Assembly: GCF_020520285.1 (NCBI RefSeq)
Contig: NZ_CP084742.1
Location: 3,968,001-4,032,000 of the forward strand
Reading direction: 5' to 3'
Source: Pseudomonas sp. L5B5
GTDB lineage: Bacteria; Pseudomonadota; Gammaproteobacteria; Pseudomonadales; Pseudomonadaceae
DNA length: 64,000 nt
The notes under the pieces are model-generated. The model was not told the origin of the DNA. It saw only the letters and a list, made by a program, of their open reading frames with translations, and made no database searches. The translations under genes and the position numbers were made by a program. Below are positions 41,328 through 51,183 of this stretch, piece after piece (positions within the stretch are counted from its first letter, which is position 1; each line of letters opens with the position of its first letter).

Positions 41328-43805
41328 CTAGAAGCGATAGGTAAGGTCCACGGCCAGGCGCAAGTCGGTTTCCCGTTCACCGTCGTAGGGCCGGTTGATC
41401 ACGCTCAGCACCGCGCCGATGTCGAACACATCGTTCCAGCTGTAGCGCTGGCCATAGCTGAGCAGGCCGACGCCGCCGGTGGAGTAGTCACGCTGGCTGT
41501 AGGTGCCGAGGCCCACCTGGAACTGCTGGCTCCAGGAGGTTTCGTAGCGGTGATAGAGCACGTGGTTGACGTTCACCGTCGGCAGGACACTGAAATCCGA
41601 CTTGGGGTTGAAGTACGGCGTGTCATCCCGGGTGTTGTGGCTGGTGCCGACTTCCAGGCCCAGGTCGACCTGGACCCCGGGTGAGCGATACACCCCTTCG
41701 CGGCCAGTGAGCAGGGCCTCGAAACGGTTGTTGCCATCGCTGAAATGCGACGGGCTCAGGGCCAGTTTCCATTCGCGGCTTTCATTGGCGCGCCAGCGCA
41801 GGAAGGCACTGCCACCATTGGCGCTGATATCGCTGTTGAGGGCCCGCAGCGGCGTAGCGGCGGTGAGGTAGTCGAGGCTGCCGCCGTACTGCCAGTGATC
41901 GTCGATGTCCCGGGCCAGGGAAACCCGGGCGCCAGTCTTGTTGCCGTAGCCGTAGGAGTGATTGGAGACCTCGGCCTCGATGGTCATGTCGCGCGTGCGC
42001 CGCTCCACCCCCAACAACTGCCAGCGGTGATGGCCGGTGCCTTCCTGGAAATCGCCCATGGCGTAGCCGGCACCGGCGAACACGCGCCAGTCCTCGTCGA
42101 TGGGCGGGCTGTAGAGTCGGCTTTCGATACCGAAGTCACGGCTGCCGGAGACCGCACCGGCACCGTTGCTGCCGCCGCCGTTGCTCTTGCCGCCATAGGT
42201 CGAGACACGCAGCTCGGCCATGTCGTGCACTTCACGCTCCCGGGCCAGGCGTTGCACCGAACGGTTCTCCGGATAACGCGCCACCACGTCGTCGGTCAGC
42301 GCATCCAGTTGCCGCCACTCCTGCAGGTCCTGGGCGGTGTGCCCCTGGGCGACTTCCAGGGCGATATCACGCGGCGCCACGCTCTCGAGCTCCTTGAGCA
42401 GGTACTCCGCCCGGCGCGGCCAGTCGCGGGCCAGGTACAGGTTGGCCTGGGCCAGGCGCACGCTGACGTCGCCCGGGGCCTTGATGGCCAGCTCATCCAG
42501 GCGCTGTTCGCTGTCGGGCAGGTTGTTGCCGTAGGTGCCGGCCTGGGCCGCCAACAGTTGCGCGTCCAGCCAGTCGTCGTTGGGGTCGCCCACGGTTTGC
42601 CCGACCAGCTGGATCCGCTGGGGCTCGCTATCGGCCAGGCCGCTGGCCACCTTCAGCGCCGCCTCGGGCTGCTCGCTTTCCAGCAACGAGTAGTACAGGG
42701 CGGTGGTGTCTTCGACCCGATTGCCACGGTCGGCATCCGGCGCGCTCAGCACCTTGCGGTACAGGTCGACGGCGACCTCGGGCTGGCGCTGGTCGAGATA
42801 GGCCGAGGCCACCCAGCGCAGGGCGTAGGTGGGAATCGCCACGCCCGCGGCGGTCAGTTGCTCGTATTCGCTGATCACCTCGGCGGTGCGTGCCCGGGAC
42901 TTGAGCGCACCCAGGCGATCGATGCGCCAGCGGGTCACGTCGTCCCGGGCCTTGGGGTCGTTGCCCCAGGCAGCGAACAGCGCGTCGTAGTCGGCCAGGG
43001 CACGGTCGGCCACCACAAAACGTTCTTTCTCGCTGCGGCTGGCCAGCTCCGACAGGCGTACTCGCTCGGCGGCCAGGTCGGCCTCCATGCGCCGCTGGAT
43101 CACCGGGTCGATCAACCCCGGATGCTGGCGCGCCAGGCGCACGGCGGGCTCCGGCAGGCGGGCCCGTTGCAGGGCGTAGATGTATTCGCGCAGCACATCG
43201 GGCCGGGCGCCGGCGCGCGTGAAGGCCTGGTCGTACTCCACCAGTGCATCCTGGGGCTGGTTGGCCCGCGTCAGGGCGTAGCCCAGCGCCAGGCGCCGGT
43301 TCGGATCGTCGGGCCGGGCCGCCACCAGCGCCCGGGCCCGTGCCACGGCTTCGGCCGGCTGGCCGGCATCGGCCTGGGTCAGGGCCAGGCCCAGTTGCAG
43401 GTCGGCGTTCTGCGGGTCGCGCTCCAGCGCCTGGCGATAGAGCCGGGTGGCGTTGTCCCATTGCTTGAGGTTGCGATAGGCGCGGGCAGTGGCGGTCAGG
43501 GCCTGCACCGGCAGCACACGATTGCGCCCCTGGCTCTCGTAGACATGCACCACCTCGCTATCGAGCCCGGCCCAGCTGGCGATCTGCAGGTGGTCACTGA
43601 CCAGCCCGTTGGTCAACTGGCGGCTCGGCACTTGCCGCAGGTGATCCAGGGCCGGCGCGTAGCTGCCGGACCTGGCCTGGATGATCAGTTGGTCATAGGC
43701 GGCATCGGCGAACACCAGCCCCGGCAACAACAGTTGGCTGCACAGCGCCAGACGAAACAACGGACGAAGGCCATAGCGGCGAGCAGGATGGACAGTGCAT
43801 TGCAT
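41328..43805 (-). CDS. pgaA: PNAG outer-membrane porin PgaA
   Basis: 825 residues: signal peptide ending before ADAAYDQL, TPR-rich periplasmic superhelix (e.g. WDNATRLYRQALERDPQNAD, residues ~100-500) and a C-terminal ~300-residue beta-barrel ending DLTYRF. PgaA binds deacetylated PNAG through the TPRs and exports it. First gene of pgaABCD. The ~277 bp upstream must contain the promoter; no gene is seen there. Poly-GlcNAc is a biofilm matrix sugar. Confidence 0.94.
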   Translation of the reverse strand: MQCTVHPARRYGLRPLFRLALCSQLLLPGLVFADAAYDQLIIQARSGSYAPALDHLRQVPSRQLTNGLVSDHLQIASWAGLDSEVVHVYESQGRNRVLPVQALTATARAYRNLKQWDNATRLYRQALERDPQNADLQLGLALTQADAGQPAEAVARARALVAARPDDPNRRLALGYALTRANQPQDALVEYDQAFTRAGARPDVLREYIYALQRARLPEPAVRLARQHPGLIDPVIQRRMEADLAAERVRLSELASRSEKERFVVADRALADYDALFAAWGNDPKARDDVTRWRIDRLGALKSRARTAEVISEYEQLTAAGVAIPTYALRWVASAYLDQRQPEVAVDLYRKVLSAPDADRGNRVEDTTALYYSLLESEQPEAALKVASGLADSEPQRIQLVGQTVGDPNDDWLDAQLLAAQAGTYGNNLPDSEQRLDELAIKAPGDVSVRLAQANLYLARDWPRRAEYLLKELESVAPRDIALEVAQGHTAQDLQEWRQLDALTDDVVARYPENRSVQRLAREREVHDMAELRVSTYGGKSNGGGSNGAGAVSGSRDFGIESRLYSPPIDEDWRVFAGAGYAMGDFQEGTGHHRWQLLGVERRTRDMTIEAEVSNHSYGYGNKTGARVSLARDIDDHWQYGGSLDYLTAATPLRALNSDISANGGSAFLRWRANESREWKLALSPSHFSDGNNRFEALLTGREGVYRSPGVQVDLGLEVGTSHNTRDDTPYFNPKSDFSVLPTVNVNHVLYHRYETSWSQQFQVGLGTYSQRDYSTGGVGLLSYGQRYSWNDVFDIGAVLSVINRPYDGERETDLRLAVDLTYRF

Positions 43806-44004
43806 TTCGTCAGCACCTTTACGTGGCTAGCCGGAGTTCCGCGCCCCCTGCCTGTACGCCCCGGCAACCGGGATCAGACACTCCAGAGAAGCTTTCCGGG
43901 AGAAGTCTTTCACGTAGGTTAGTTCAGAAATTGCAATGCAATAATTATTCAGAATCCGATCGGCGAGGCGCTCCAAAGCCCCGTGCACCGGGCCCTGGAC
44001 AGCA

Positions 44005-44074
44005 AGACGCCCGGGCCGTGAGCAGCACGAACCGGGCGTCTGGGAGAGGCAAGCCGGGCGCCAGGGCGCCCGGC
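44005..44074. terminator. Two GC-rich hairpins downstream of the DUF945 gene
   Basis: GCCGGGCGC at 44053-44061 with 44066-44074 (9 bp, 4-nt loop), and AGACGCCCGG at 44005-44014 with 44032-44041 (10 bp). Neither is followed by a clear T-run, so the terminator call is tentative. They lie between the pgaA promoter region and the DUF945 stop. Confidence 0.4.
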
Positions 44075-44082
44075 ACAGCCGG

Positions 44083-45585
44083 TTACTGCTGGGCGCCTGC
44101 GCCTCCCAGCTTGCTCATGACAAAGCCGACGAACTGCTCGACGGTCATCTTCTGGCCGTTGAAGTTCACTTCGTTGTTGGCGTAGTGCAGAGCCGAGACC
44201 ACGTTATTGCCGTCCAGCTTGGCCAGCTGGGTGGCAACGGCCATGGCGCTGAGCATTTCGGCGGTGGCCGCGCTCTGCTCGGCGATCTGCTTGGCGTCGG
44301 TCATGCCTTCGGCCTGGGCCTGCAAGGCGGCCATGTCCGCCACCATCGGCTTGGACAACGACAGCTTGGCATCGAGCTGGCTGATCAGTTGCTTGCCCAG
44401 TTCTGCGGTGGGCAGCTCCAGGCTCTGCGGCTTGGCCAGGTCCAGGCTCAGGCTGAAGCGGCTTTCGCCGTTGCCAGTCTTGAGTGCCAGGCTTTCCAGG
44501 GCGATCTGCGGCTTGGCGGCCAGGACCTTGTTCACCGCCGCACGGACCTTGACCTCCTCGGCTTCGCTCATTTGCAGCTCCGGCGCCCCTTCGCCCTTGG
44601 CCGAGGCCTCGGCGGCAGCCTTTTGATACGGCTGCAGTACGTTCTGATAGACCTGGACCAGCTCCAGCATGCCCTGGCTGTCGAGGCTCTTCATGCTCCA
44701 GAGCATCTCGGCGGAGCCCACGGCCTTGCCGTCGAAGGCGATCTCGCCCACGCGGTAATCCGCACGGCCGGCCACGTTGCTGCCGGTCTCTTCACTGGAT
44801 GTCTTCTGTTCGAAGTTCTTCAGGGTCAGCACCGACTGCTTGTCGCCGAAGGTGGCATTCAGGCCGCTCAACTCCAGGGTGTTCTGGCCCAGGTAGTAGT
44901 CGAAGCTGCTCTTGTGCAGGTTGCTGGCCAGGGTCAGGCCTTTGATTTCCAGCTTGAGCGGGGCTTTGTCCGGCGAGCTGAGGAACAGGTCCAGGCTGTC
45001 CATATAGCCGTCGACCTTGGCCTTGCGGCGGTTTTCGCTGACGCTGAAGGTGGCGTTCAGGCCAGAGAACTTGAGGTTGTTCAGCTCATCCAGGGCCAGT
45101 TCCATCGGAGCGAAATCCAGGGTGCCCTCGGCGGACAGGTCGTAACCGACATTGACCACGCCCTTGAACGGTGCAGTGCCCTTGGTGGCCGCAAACCATT
45201 TGTCGGTCTGGGAGTTGTTCACCAGTTCGTAATTGCTGGAAGCCATGACGGGTAGCCACTTGAAGCGAACCAGGCGCGAGAACGGCAGCGGGCCATGCTC
45301 GATGTGGTCGGCGATCAGCAGTTCCAGATCACCGTGGAACACGTCGCCCTGGCCCTTGAGGCGATAGCGGGCGTCACTGCTGAACAGGCCGCGCTCCAGC
45401 GACACCAGCTCCAGGGTCGCGGTGGCGTTGTAGCCGATCAGCGCTGCCTGCAGCTCCTTGTTGCTCTCGACGATCTGCTGCTGCAGAACCCCTTCCAGCT
45501 TGGTGCCGGTGTACCAGGCGCCGCCGGCACTGATTGCACCTACTGCGACGACGATTCCTAACAGTACGCCTGCTGATTTATTCAT
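44083..45585 (-). CDS. YdgA-like DUF945 family protein
   Basis: 500 residues from the ATG at 45585. An N-terminal hydrophobic anchor (AGVLLGIVVAVGAISAGGAWYTGTKLE) is followed by a long beta-rich domain (LELVSLERGLFSSDARYRL...), the hallmark of DUF945. The C-terminus holds an Ala-rich helical part and ends FVGFVMSKLGGAGAQQ. It is probably inner-membrane anchored and periplasmic. Function not defined; not obviously linked to pga genes, with a 277-bp gap containing hairpins. Confidence 0.88.
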   Translation of the reverse strand: MNKSAGVLLGIVVAVGAISAGGAWYTGTKLEGVLQQQIVESNKELQAALIGYNATATLELVSLERGLFSSDARYRLKGQGDVFHGDLELLIADHIEHGPLPFSRLVRFKWLPVMASSNYELVNNSQTDKWFAATKGTAPFKGVVNVGYDLSAEGTLDFAPMELALDELNNLKFSGLNATFSVSENRRKAKVDGYMDSLDLFLSSPDKAPLKLEIKGLTLASNLHKSSFDYYLGQNTLELSGLNATFGDKQSVLTLKNFEQKTSSEETGSNVAGRADYRVGEIAFDGKAVGSAEMLWSMKSLDSQGMLELVQVYQNVLQPYQKAAAEASAKGEGAPELQMSEAEEVKVRAAVNKVLAAKPQIALESLALKTGNGESRFSLSLDLAKPQSLELPTAELGKQLISQLDAKLSLSKPMVADMAALQAQAEGMTDAKQIAEQSAATAEMLSAMAVATQLAKLDGNNVVSALHYANNEVNFNGQKMTVEQFVGFVMSKLGGAGAQQ

Positions 45586-45750
45586 GTCTGACCCGATCAA
45601 TATCCGTTGTTTGAAGGTGTGGTCGTCTTCCCTGAACCCGTGATGGGTCGCGGCTCGACTCCGCGTGAAACGGGCGCAGATTATCACTGGCGGCAGGTGG
45701 GAGCCCAACAAAAGAGCGAAGCGGCGAGCAGCAAGTTCCAAGCTCCAAGC

Positions 45751-45834
45751 GAAAGGCAAAGGCAAAGGCAAAGGATCGCAGGCTCCAGGCTTGCGGCTTG
45801 CGGCTTGCGGCTTGCGGCTTGCGGCTTGCGGCTA
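45751..45834. repeat. Short tandem repeats at the 3' end of a membrane-protein gene
   Basis: About four GGCAAA units at 45751-45774, and about six CTTGCGG 7-mers from 45789 to 45834. The last 7-mer runs into the TAG stop of the minus-strand gene at 45832. Similar CAAGC-rich tandem arrays are common intergenic repeats in Pseudomonas. The rest of 45586-45831 has no gene. Confidence 0.75.
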
Positions 45835-46467
45835 GGAGTATTCGACCTCGAGGGCATCGAGTTGATGGTCGAAGCTCTTGAGCCGTGCGCTCCAGGTGTA
45901 GACCAGCACTTCGAAGTCGCGGTCGATCACCGCGCTGTTGCCACGGGACTCCCCACGGGGGTCGCAGAAGTCCAGTTGGTAGCGCTCCCGGGCCATGGCC
46001 GTGGCGACATCCGACAGCTCCCGGGCATTGCTCAGCCAGTGGTGGCCGTCCTCGGCCTGCTTGTCGAGCAGCATGCACTGCTTCTTCAGGGCCTCCAGGC
46101 TCTTTTCCAGCGGGGTGCCTGTAAGCTCGCCCATGACTTCGGCAAAGGTGCGTCCCGGCTGCCAGTAGCTGCCCCAGAAGTAGCGGTCGAACACGGTTTC
46201 GACCCGGCGCAGGGCCACCTTGGTGTCCCAGATGACCACCAGGGTCTTGCTCTGTTCGAGCTGGCGCTTCTTGATTTTCTGGCCCTGGAACGAGGACCAC
46301 GCCACCACCCCGATGGCCAGCACGGCGATCAGCGCGCTGGCGCTGTCGAGAAACACCATGGCCTTGTCGATCTGGTGGGCCAGCATGACGCCGTAGAAAT
46401 AGGTGGCGGACAGCAGCACCAGGGCGCAGAGCGCGCACCAGAAGCCCGGAGCATAAGGGTTTTTCAT
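45832..46467 (-). CDS. Unknown inner-membrane protein
   Basis: 211 residues, start ATG at 46467 (upstream ATGs at 46485 region possible). Two membrane helices near the N-terminus (FWCALCALVLLSATYFYGVML and ALIAVLAIGVVAWSSF) are followed by a cytoplasmic helical domain (KIKKRQLEQSKTLVVIWDTKVALRRVETVFDRYFWG...). Family not recognised. The stop codon is formed at the edge of a 7-bp tandem repeat array, so the C-terminus could vary between strains. Confidence 0.75.
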   Translation of the reverse strand: MKNPYAPGFWCALCALVLLSATYFYGVMLAHQIDKAMVFLDSASALIAVLAIGVVAWSSFQGQKIKKRQLEQSKTLVVIWDTKVALRRVETVFDRYFWGSYWQPGRTFAEVMGELTGTPLEKSLEALKKQCMLLDKQAEDGHHWLSNARELSDVATAMARERYQLDFCDPRGESRGNSAVIDRDFEVLVYTWSARLKSFDHQLDALEVEYS

Positions 46468-46560
46468 TATTGGAGTCCCCATGGCCATCACATGCTTTGA
46501 TCGGTTGGAAAGCACGTTGCACCAGGCACTTGTCCAACTGATCAAAGCATAGCAACCGCC

Positions 46561-48006
46561 TCAGGGTTTCGCGTGTTCCGGGCCTTGCGTTCGTCCGCTT
46601 TCCCAGCCACCGCCCAGGGCCAGGAACAGATCGATCTGACTCATCGCCACCTGGGTATTGGCCGCCGCCAACTGCGCACGCATGTCGGTGTAGGTGCGGG
46701 TAGCCTGCAGGTCGGCGAGGAAGGACGCGCGCCCGGCCTGGAAGAAGCGGTGGGTCTGGTCCGCCGCCACTTGCGCCGATTGCTCGGCATCGGCCAGGGC
46801 ATCGCGACGCTGGAGCTGGGCGGTGTACTGGGCCAGGCCGGTCTGGGTTTCGCGGATGGCGTTGAGCACCACGCCGTCAAAATGCGCCAGGGCCCCCTGG
46901 CTCGCCGCCTCGGCTTCGTGGATGCGCTCGCGGGCACCGTTGGCCGGCACCGTCCAGCTGATCAGCGGGCCAAAACCCCAGCGGTTGGTGGACGCCTTGC
47001 CCAGGTTGTCGAGGATACCCACGGTGCCCACGGTGGCGCCGATGCTGATGTCCGGGTACAGGGCACCGGTGGCGACCCCGATCTGCGCAGTGGCGGCCGC
47101 CAGGTGCCGTTCGGCCTGGCGCACGTCCGGACGACGCTTGAGCAGCGCCGCGCCATCGCCCACCGGAAGCAACTGGGCGATATGCGGCAGCTCGGCGCAA
47201 CTGGCGGTGCCGGCGGGCAACTGGTCCACCGGCCGGGCCAGCAGCATCGATAGGCGGAACAGTGCCGACTGGCGCGCCGCTTCATAGCGCGGCAGTTCGG
47301 CGCGCAGGGACTTGAACTGGGTCTGGGACCGGGTGACCTGGGTTTCATCGCCACGCCCGGCATCGCGCAGGCGTTGGGTCAGCTCGGTGCTCTGGGCTTG
47401 CAGGCCCAGGGAGCGCTCGGCGATTTCCCGCTCCTCGTTGGCCGCGCACACCTGGGTGTAGGCACGCACCACATCCGCCACCAGGGTGATGCGAGCGATG
47501 TCCGCCGCGGCCTGGGTCGCATCGGCATTGGCCTTGGCCGCCTCGATGCCGCGCTGCAGGGTGCCGAACAGGTCGAACTGATAAGACGTGCTGATGGACA
47601 GGTTGCCGACGTTGGCCACCGGCACTTTCTCCGGCAGCAGGAAGGCCTCGCCGGACTCCTGCAGGCGTTCGACCCCAGCCTTGACCCCACCGCTCCAGCC
47701 ACCGGCGGCCTGGGCCTCGTCGACCTGGGCCCGGGCGCGGGCCAGGTTGGCCGCCGCCACGCGCAAATCGGTGCTGGAGGCCAGGGCCTGCTGCACCAAC
47801 TGGTCCAGGCGCGGCTCCCGGTACAGGCGCCACCAGTCGCCCGGCACCGGGGCCGAGACTACATTGGCGCCCTTGGCCGCCAGCTCGCCCTGCAGATCAG
47901 GGCGTTGCAGCGCCGCCTCCCCGGGCACCTGGTAATCCGGCCCGACCTGGCAAGCCGAGAGCAGCAACCCGAGCCCGAGCAGGGCCAAACGCGCGCCGTG
48001 GTTCAT
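46561..48006 (-). CDS. NodT-type outer-membrane efflux lipoprotein
   Basis: 481 residues, lipobox LGLLLSACQVGPDYQVP. Two OEP repeats: YREPRLDQLVQQALASSTDLRVAAANLARARAQ (split) near residue 70 and a second after residue ~280 (LLPVGDGAALLKRRPDVRQAERHLAA). TolC-fold channel that completes the tripartite pump. It overlaps the adaptor gene by 4 nt and is the last gene of the operon. Confidence 0.93.
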   Translation of the reverse strand: MNHGARLALLGLGLLLSACQVGPDYQVPGEAALQRPDLQGELAAKGANVVSAPVPGDWWRLYREPRLDQLVQQALASSTDLRVAAANLARARAQVDEAQAAGGWSGGVKAGVERLQESGEAFLLPEKVPVANVGNLSISTSYQFDLFGTLQRGIEAAKANADATQAAADIARITLVADVVRAYTQVCAANEEREIAERSLGLQAQSTELTQRLRDAGRGDETQVTRSQTQFKSLRAELPRYEAARQSALFRLSMLLARPVDQLPAGTASCAELPHIAQLLPVGDGAALLKRRPDVRQAERHLAAATAQIGVATGALYPDISIGATVGTVGILDNLGKASTNRWGFGPLISWTVPANGARERIHEAEAASQGALAHFDGVVLNAIRETQTGLAQYTAQLQRRDALADAEQSAQVAADQTHRFFQAGRASFLADLQATRTYTDMRAQLAAANTQVAMSQIDLFLALGGGWESGRTQGPEHAKP

Positions 48007-48893
48007 TGCCCGGGCTCCTGCCGGGGCTGGTCGTCGATGATCGACACCGTGGCGGTACGCCCGGCGATCATGCGGAAATCCGCCGGCACATCATCGAAGG
48101 CGATACGCACCGGAATCCGCTGGGCCAGGCGCACCCAGCTGAAGGCCGGGTTGACGTTGGGCAGCAGGTTGCTGCCGCTGCTGCGGTCGCGGTCCTCGAT
48201 CCCGGCGACGATGCTTTGCACATGCCCGCGCAGGCGTGCGCGGTCGCCGACCACGCGAATATCCACCGATTGGCCGACCTGGATGCCATCGAGCTTGGTT
48301 TCCTCGAAATAGCCGTCGATATGGAAGGAGTTGCTGTCCACCACCGACAGCACCGGCCGCCCGGCGGTCACGAACTCCTGGGGCCGCGGCGCACGATCGT
48401 TGACGTAGCCGTCCACCGGGCTGCGCACCACCGAGCGGTCAAGGTTGAGTTGGGCGCTGTCCACCGCCACCTGGGCCTCGGCCAGGGCCGACTGGGCCCG
48501 GGCCTCGCGAGACTGGCTCTCTTCCAGTTGCTCGCGCGGCACCAGGTTGCCCAGGCCACGGTTGCGCCGGGCCTCGCGCTGGGCCTGGGCCAGGGTTTCC
48601 TGACGATCGGCCAGGCCTGCCTTGGCCTGGCGCAGGGCCAGGTGGAAGCGATCCTGGTCGATGCTGAACAGCACTTGGCCGCGCTGGACCAGCTGGTTGT
48701 CCTTAACCTCGACCTGCTGGATCAGCCCGGATACGTCCGGGGCGATCTGCACGATGTCCGCGCGGATATGCCCGTCCCGGGTCCAGGGCGCGAACATGTA
48801 GTACATGACCATGCGCCAGACCACCACGACCGCGAAGGTCACCACCAGTAACGTCAAGACCACACGGCCGATGGTCAATAAAGGTTTTTTCAT
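48003..48893 (-). CDS. HlyD/AaeA-type periplasmic adaptor
   Basis: 296 residues. One N-terminal membrane anchor (VVLTLLVVTFAVVVVWRMVMYYMF), then biotinyl-lipoyl-like halves (DGHIRADIVQIAPDVSGLIQQVEVKDNQLVQRGQ in part), a coiled-coil hairpin, and the beta-barrel SPVDGYVNDRAPRPQEFVTAG. It links the FUSC pump to the outer-membrane channel. It overlaps both neighbours by 4 nt. Confidence 0.92.
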   Translation of the reverse strand: MKKPLLTIGRVVLTLLVVTFAVVVVWRMVMYYMFAPWTRDGHIRADIVQIAPDVSGLIQQVEVKDNQLVQRGQVLFSIDQDRFHLALRQAKAGLADRQETLAQAQREARRNRGLGNLVPREQLEESQSREARAQSALAEAQVAVDSAQLNLDRSVVRSPVDGYVNDRAPRPQEFVTAGRPVLSVVDSNSFHIDGYFEETKLDGIQVGQSVDIRVVGDRARLRGHVQSIVAGIEDRDRSSGSNLLPNVNPAFSWVRLAQRIPVRIAFDDVPADFRMIAGRTATVSIIDDQPRQEPGQ

Positions 48894-49099
48894 GTCATCA
48901 GGTATCGGCTGAGAGAGTCCACGGCGCCCAGCAGCAAGGCGTAGAGACCCACGTTGAACAGCGCCCGGTGCCAGACCAGGCGATAGAAGTGCAGGCGTGT
49001 CAGTACCCCGTGCACCAGCAGGTACACGCCATAGGTGATGCCCATCAGCACCAGCAGCGTGGGCAGGAACACCCCGCTGATATCCAGATCACCGATCAT
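48890..49099 (-). CDS. DUF1656 membrane peptide of the efflux operon
   Basis: 69 residues, two membrane helices. It matches the DUF1656 family (AaeX-like), whose genes sit between FUSC pump and adaptor genes: DLDISGVFLPTLLVLMGI and HRALFNVGLYALLLGAVD. Function within the pump is not established. It overlaps its neighbours by 4 nt on each side. Confidence 0.9.
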   Translation of the reverse strand: MIGDLDISGVFLPTLLVLMGITYGVYLLVHGVLTRLHFYRLVWHRALFNVGLYALLLGAVDSLSRYLMT

Positions 49100-51183
49100 A
49101 GGGGTGCTCCATCGATGCCACGGGGAAGGGGTTCTTCATGCTCGCCCGACGCCACGAACTCGACGCCCGGCAACAGCGCCAGGCGCAGTCCGCTGAGGGC
49201 GTGCAGCAGGTGCCGACGGGTTTCGTCGTCACCTTGCAGGCGTTGGCTGTCCAGGGCCCGACGCGTGCGGTCCAGGGTCATCAGCAGCGGGCTCGGGGCC
49301 GGCAGGCGCTCGCCGGCCTTGAGGCAGGCCTTGAAGTATTCACCGACCTCGGCCACCACCTGGCGCAGCAGGTCCTGGGCCACGCCCTGGACTCGCGGCG
49401 CATAGGCCAGCAGGTCCAGCACATTGAGCGCCACCCGCAGTTCGCGCAGGGCACTGCCGGTGTCCTGGCCGGTCATGGCCAGGCGCGGCAGGTGCTGCAT
49501 CAGGCGGTCGAGCATCTGCGCGCCCATGTGCCGGTGCTCGGCCAGGGTCGCCGGCTCCGACAGGCTGACGATGTCGTGCCAGCTGAAGCGGGTCAGGCGC
49601 TTGGCCGCCAGCTCCGAGCCGAACGGGCGGGCCACCAGGGTCCAGATGAAGGCGAACAGCAGGCCCAGGGGCCCCGCCAGGTTGGCGTTGGAGAAGTTCA
49701 GGAAGTCGGCGTCGTAGGCGCCTTGGATACTGATGAAGGACGCGGTGTTGACGATGGTCAGGAGCATGCCCAGGTAGAACCGTGGCTGCACCGTCAGGGT
49801 GCCGACACAGATGAAGGGCACGGCGAACACCAGCACCAGCATGGCGAAGTCGTGCAGGTTGGGCAGGATCAGGAACAGGTAGAGGCTGGCGAACAGCACC
49901 GACAGCGCGGTCCAGAAGAAGAACCGGTAGATCTGCGGCGCCGGATCGTCCATGGCGGCGAAGAAGCTGCAAGCTACCGCCGCCAGGATCACCGCGCTGC
50001 CGCCGTCAGTCCAGCCCAGCAAGATCCACAATACCGAGGCGACGATGATCGCCAGCACGGTGGAGCCCGCCGAATACAGCATCAGCCCGCGATCGAGGAA
50101 GGGTGTCAACCGACCCAGGCGCCAATGGCGATAGACCGCACGCCAGGTGTCCTGGCTTTCGCACTGGATGGCGTGCTGCAGGCTGCGGCAGTCCTGCCAC
50201 AGGTCGATCCATTCACCCAGGCGATACAGGGCATTGGAGAACAGCAACTGGCGCCGGTCGTCCAGGGCCTGGGCATCGGGTTGCAGGGCTTCAAGCTCGC
50301 TGCGCAGGGCCTGCCAGCGCTCCACCGATGCGTCCTTGGCGGTGCCTTCCAGCCATTGATCGGCCTTGGCCAGCAACGGCGCGAACCGCTCCACCTGCTC
50401 CGGCGCGCGCCGCTCCAGGGCATGCAGGGCGTCGTCCAGGGCATCCACCACCGGCAACAGGTGGATCATCCGCCCCCGCAGCTCCTTGGTGTTGCGCACC
50501 GTCTGTGGCCGGGCGCCTTCGTGGGGCAACTGGCCGATCATCAGCTCCAGGGTGTTGAAGGTCGCCACCATCGAGGTGCGCAGGGCGCTGACCTCTTCGG
50601 GCTGGACATTGCGGGTCAGGAAGTGCCGGCTGTAGGTCGCGGCGTCGGCGAACCACTTGCCCGCCGACCCGACGAACACCGGGGCAAGGCGCCGGGGCCA
50701 GAACAGGCTGCCGATCACCGCCGCGCAGACGATGCCGAGGAAGATTTCCTCGGTCCGCGCCTCCGCCACGTCCCACACCGCCAGGGGGTTGTCCACCACC
50801 GGCAAGGCGATCATCGGCAGGGTGTAGCCGGCCAGCATCAGTGCGTAGTTGTTGGCGGTGCGCAAGTGCATGGACAGGAACAGCAGGATGCCGGTCCACA
50901 AGCCGATGATCACCACCAGCAGATAGGGACTCTGCACGAACATCGGCACCAGCAGGACCGCGGCGGCCGCCCCGAGGAAGGTGCCGATGGCGCGATACAG
51001 CGCCTTGGAACTGGTAGGGCCGACGAAGGGACTGGAGACGATGTACACCGTGGCCATGGCCCAGTACGGACGAGGCATCTGCATCAGCATGGCGATGTAC
51101 AGGGCAATCATCGATGCAGCGAAGGTGCGCACGCCGTAGAACCAGTCGCGCGCGGGGGGCATGCCGGTAAAGAATCCCTTCAA
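49096..51183 (-). CDS. FUSC family efflux transporter (AaeB-like)
   Basis: 695 residues with two blocks of about five membrane helices (residues ~18-170 and ~355-510), separated by a ~180-residue cytoplasmic helical domain, the FUSC layout. Known relatives export aromatic carboxylic acids or fusaric acid. It overlaps the MarR gene (51180-51183) and DUF1656 (49096-49099) by 4 nt. Substrate not predictable; plant-derived aromatics or a secondary metabolite are plausible. Confidence 0.92.
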   Translation of the reverse strand: MKGFFTGMPPARDWFYGVRTFAASMIALYIAMLMQMPRPYWAMATVYIVSSPFVGPTSSKALYRAIGTFLGAAAAVLLVPMFVQSPYLLVVIIGLWTGILLFLSMHLRTANNYALMLAGYTLPMIALPVVDNPLAVWDVAEARTEEIFLGIVCAAVIGSLFWPRRLAPVFVGSAGKWFADAATYSRHFLTRNVQPEEVSALRTSMVATFNTLELMIGQLPHEGARPQTVRNTKELRGRMIHLLPVVDALDDALHALERRAPEQVERFAPLLAKADQWLEGTAKDASVERWQALRSELEALQPDAQALDDRRQLLFSNALYRLGEWIDLWQDCRSLQHAIQCESQDTWRAVYRHWRLGRLTPFLDRGLMLYSAGSTVLAIIVASVLWILLGWTDGGSAVILAAVACSFFAAMDDPAPQIYRFFFWTALSVLFASLYLFLILPNLHDFAMLVLVFAVPFICVGTLTVQPRFYLGMLLTIVNTASFISIQGAYDADFLNFSNANLAGPLGLLFAFIWTLVARPFGSELAAKRLTRFSWHDIVSLSEPATLAEHRHMGAQMLDRLMQHLPRLAMTGQDTGSALRELRVALNVLDLLAYAPRVQGVAQDLLRQVVAEVGEYFKACLKAGERLPAPSPLLMTLDRTRRALDSQRLQGDDETRRHLLHALSGLRLALLPGVEFVASGEHEEPLPRGIDGAPL

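Noticed and set aside
44005..44074. A strong rho-independent terminator after the DUF945 gene
   Set aside because: The stems are GC-rich but lack a T-run, so only a low-confidence entry was kept.
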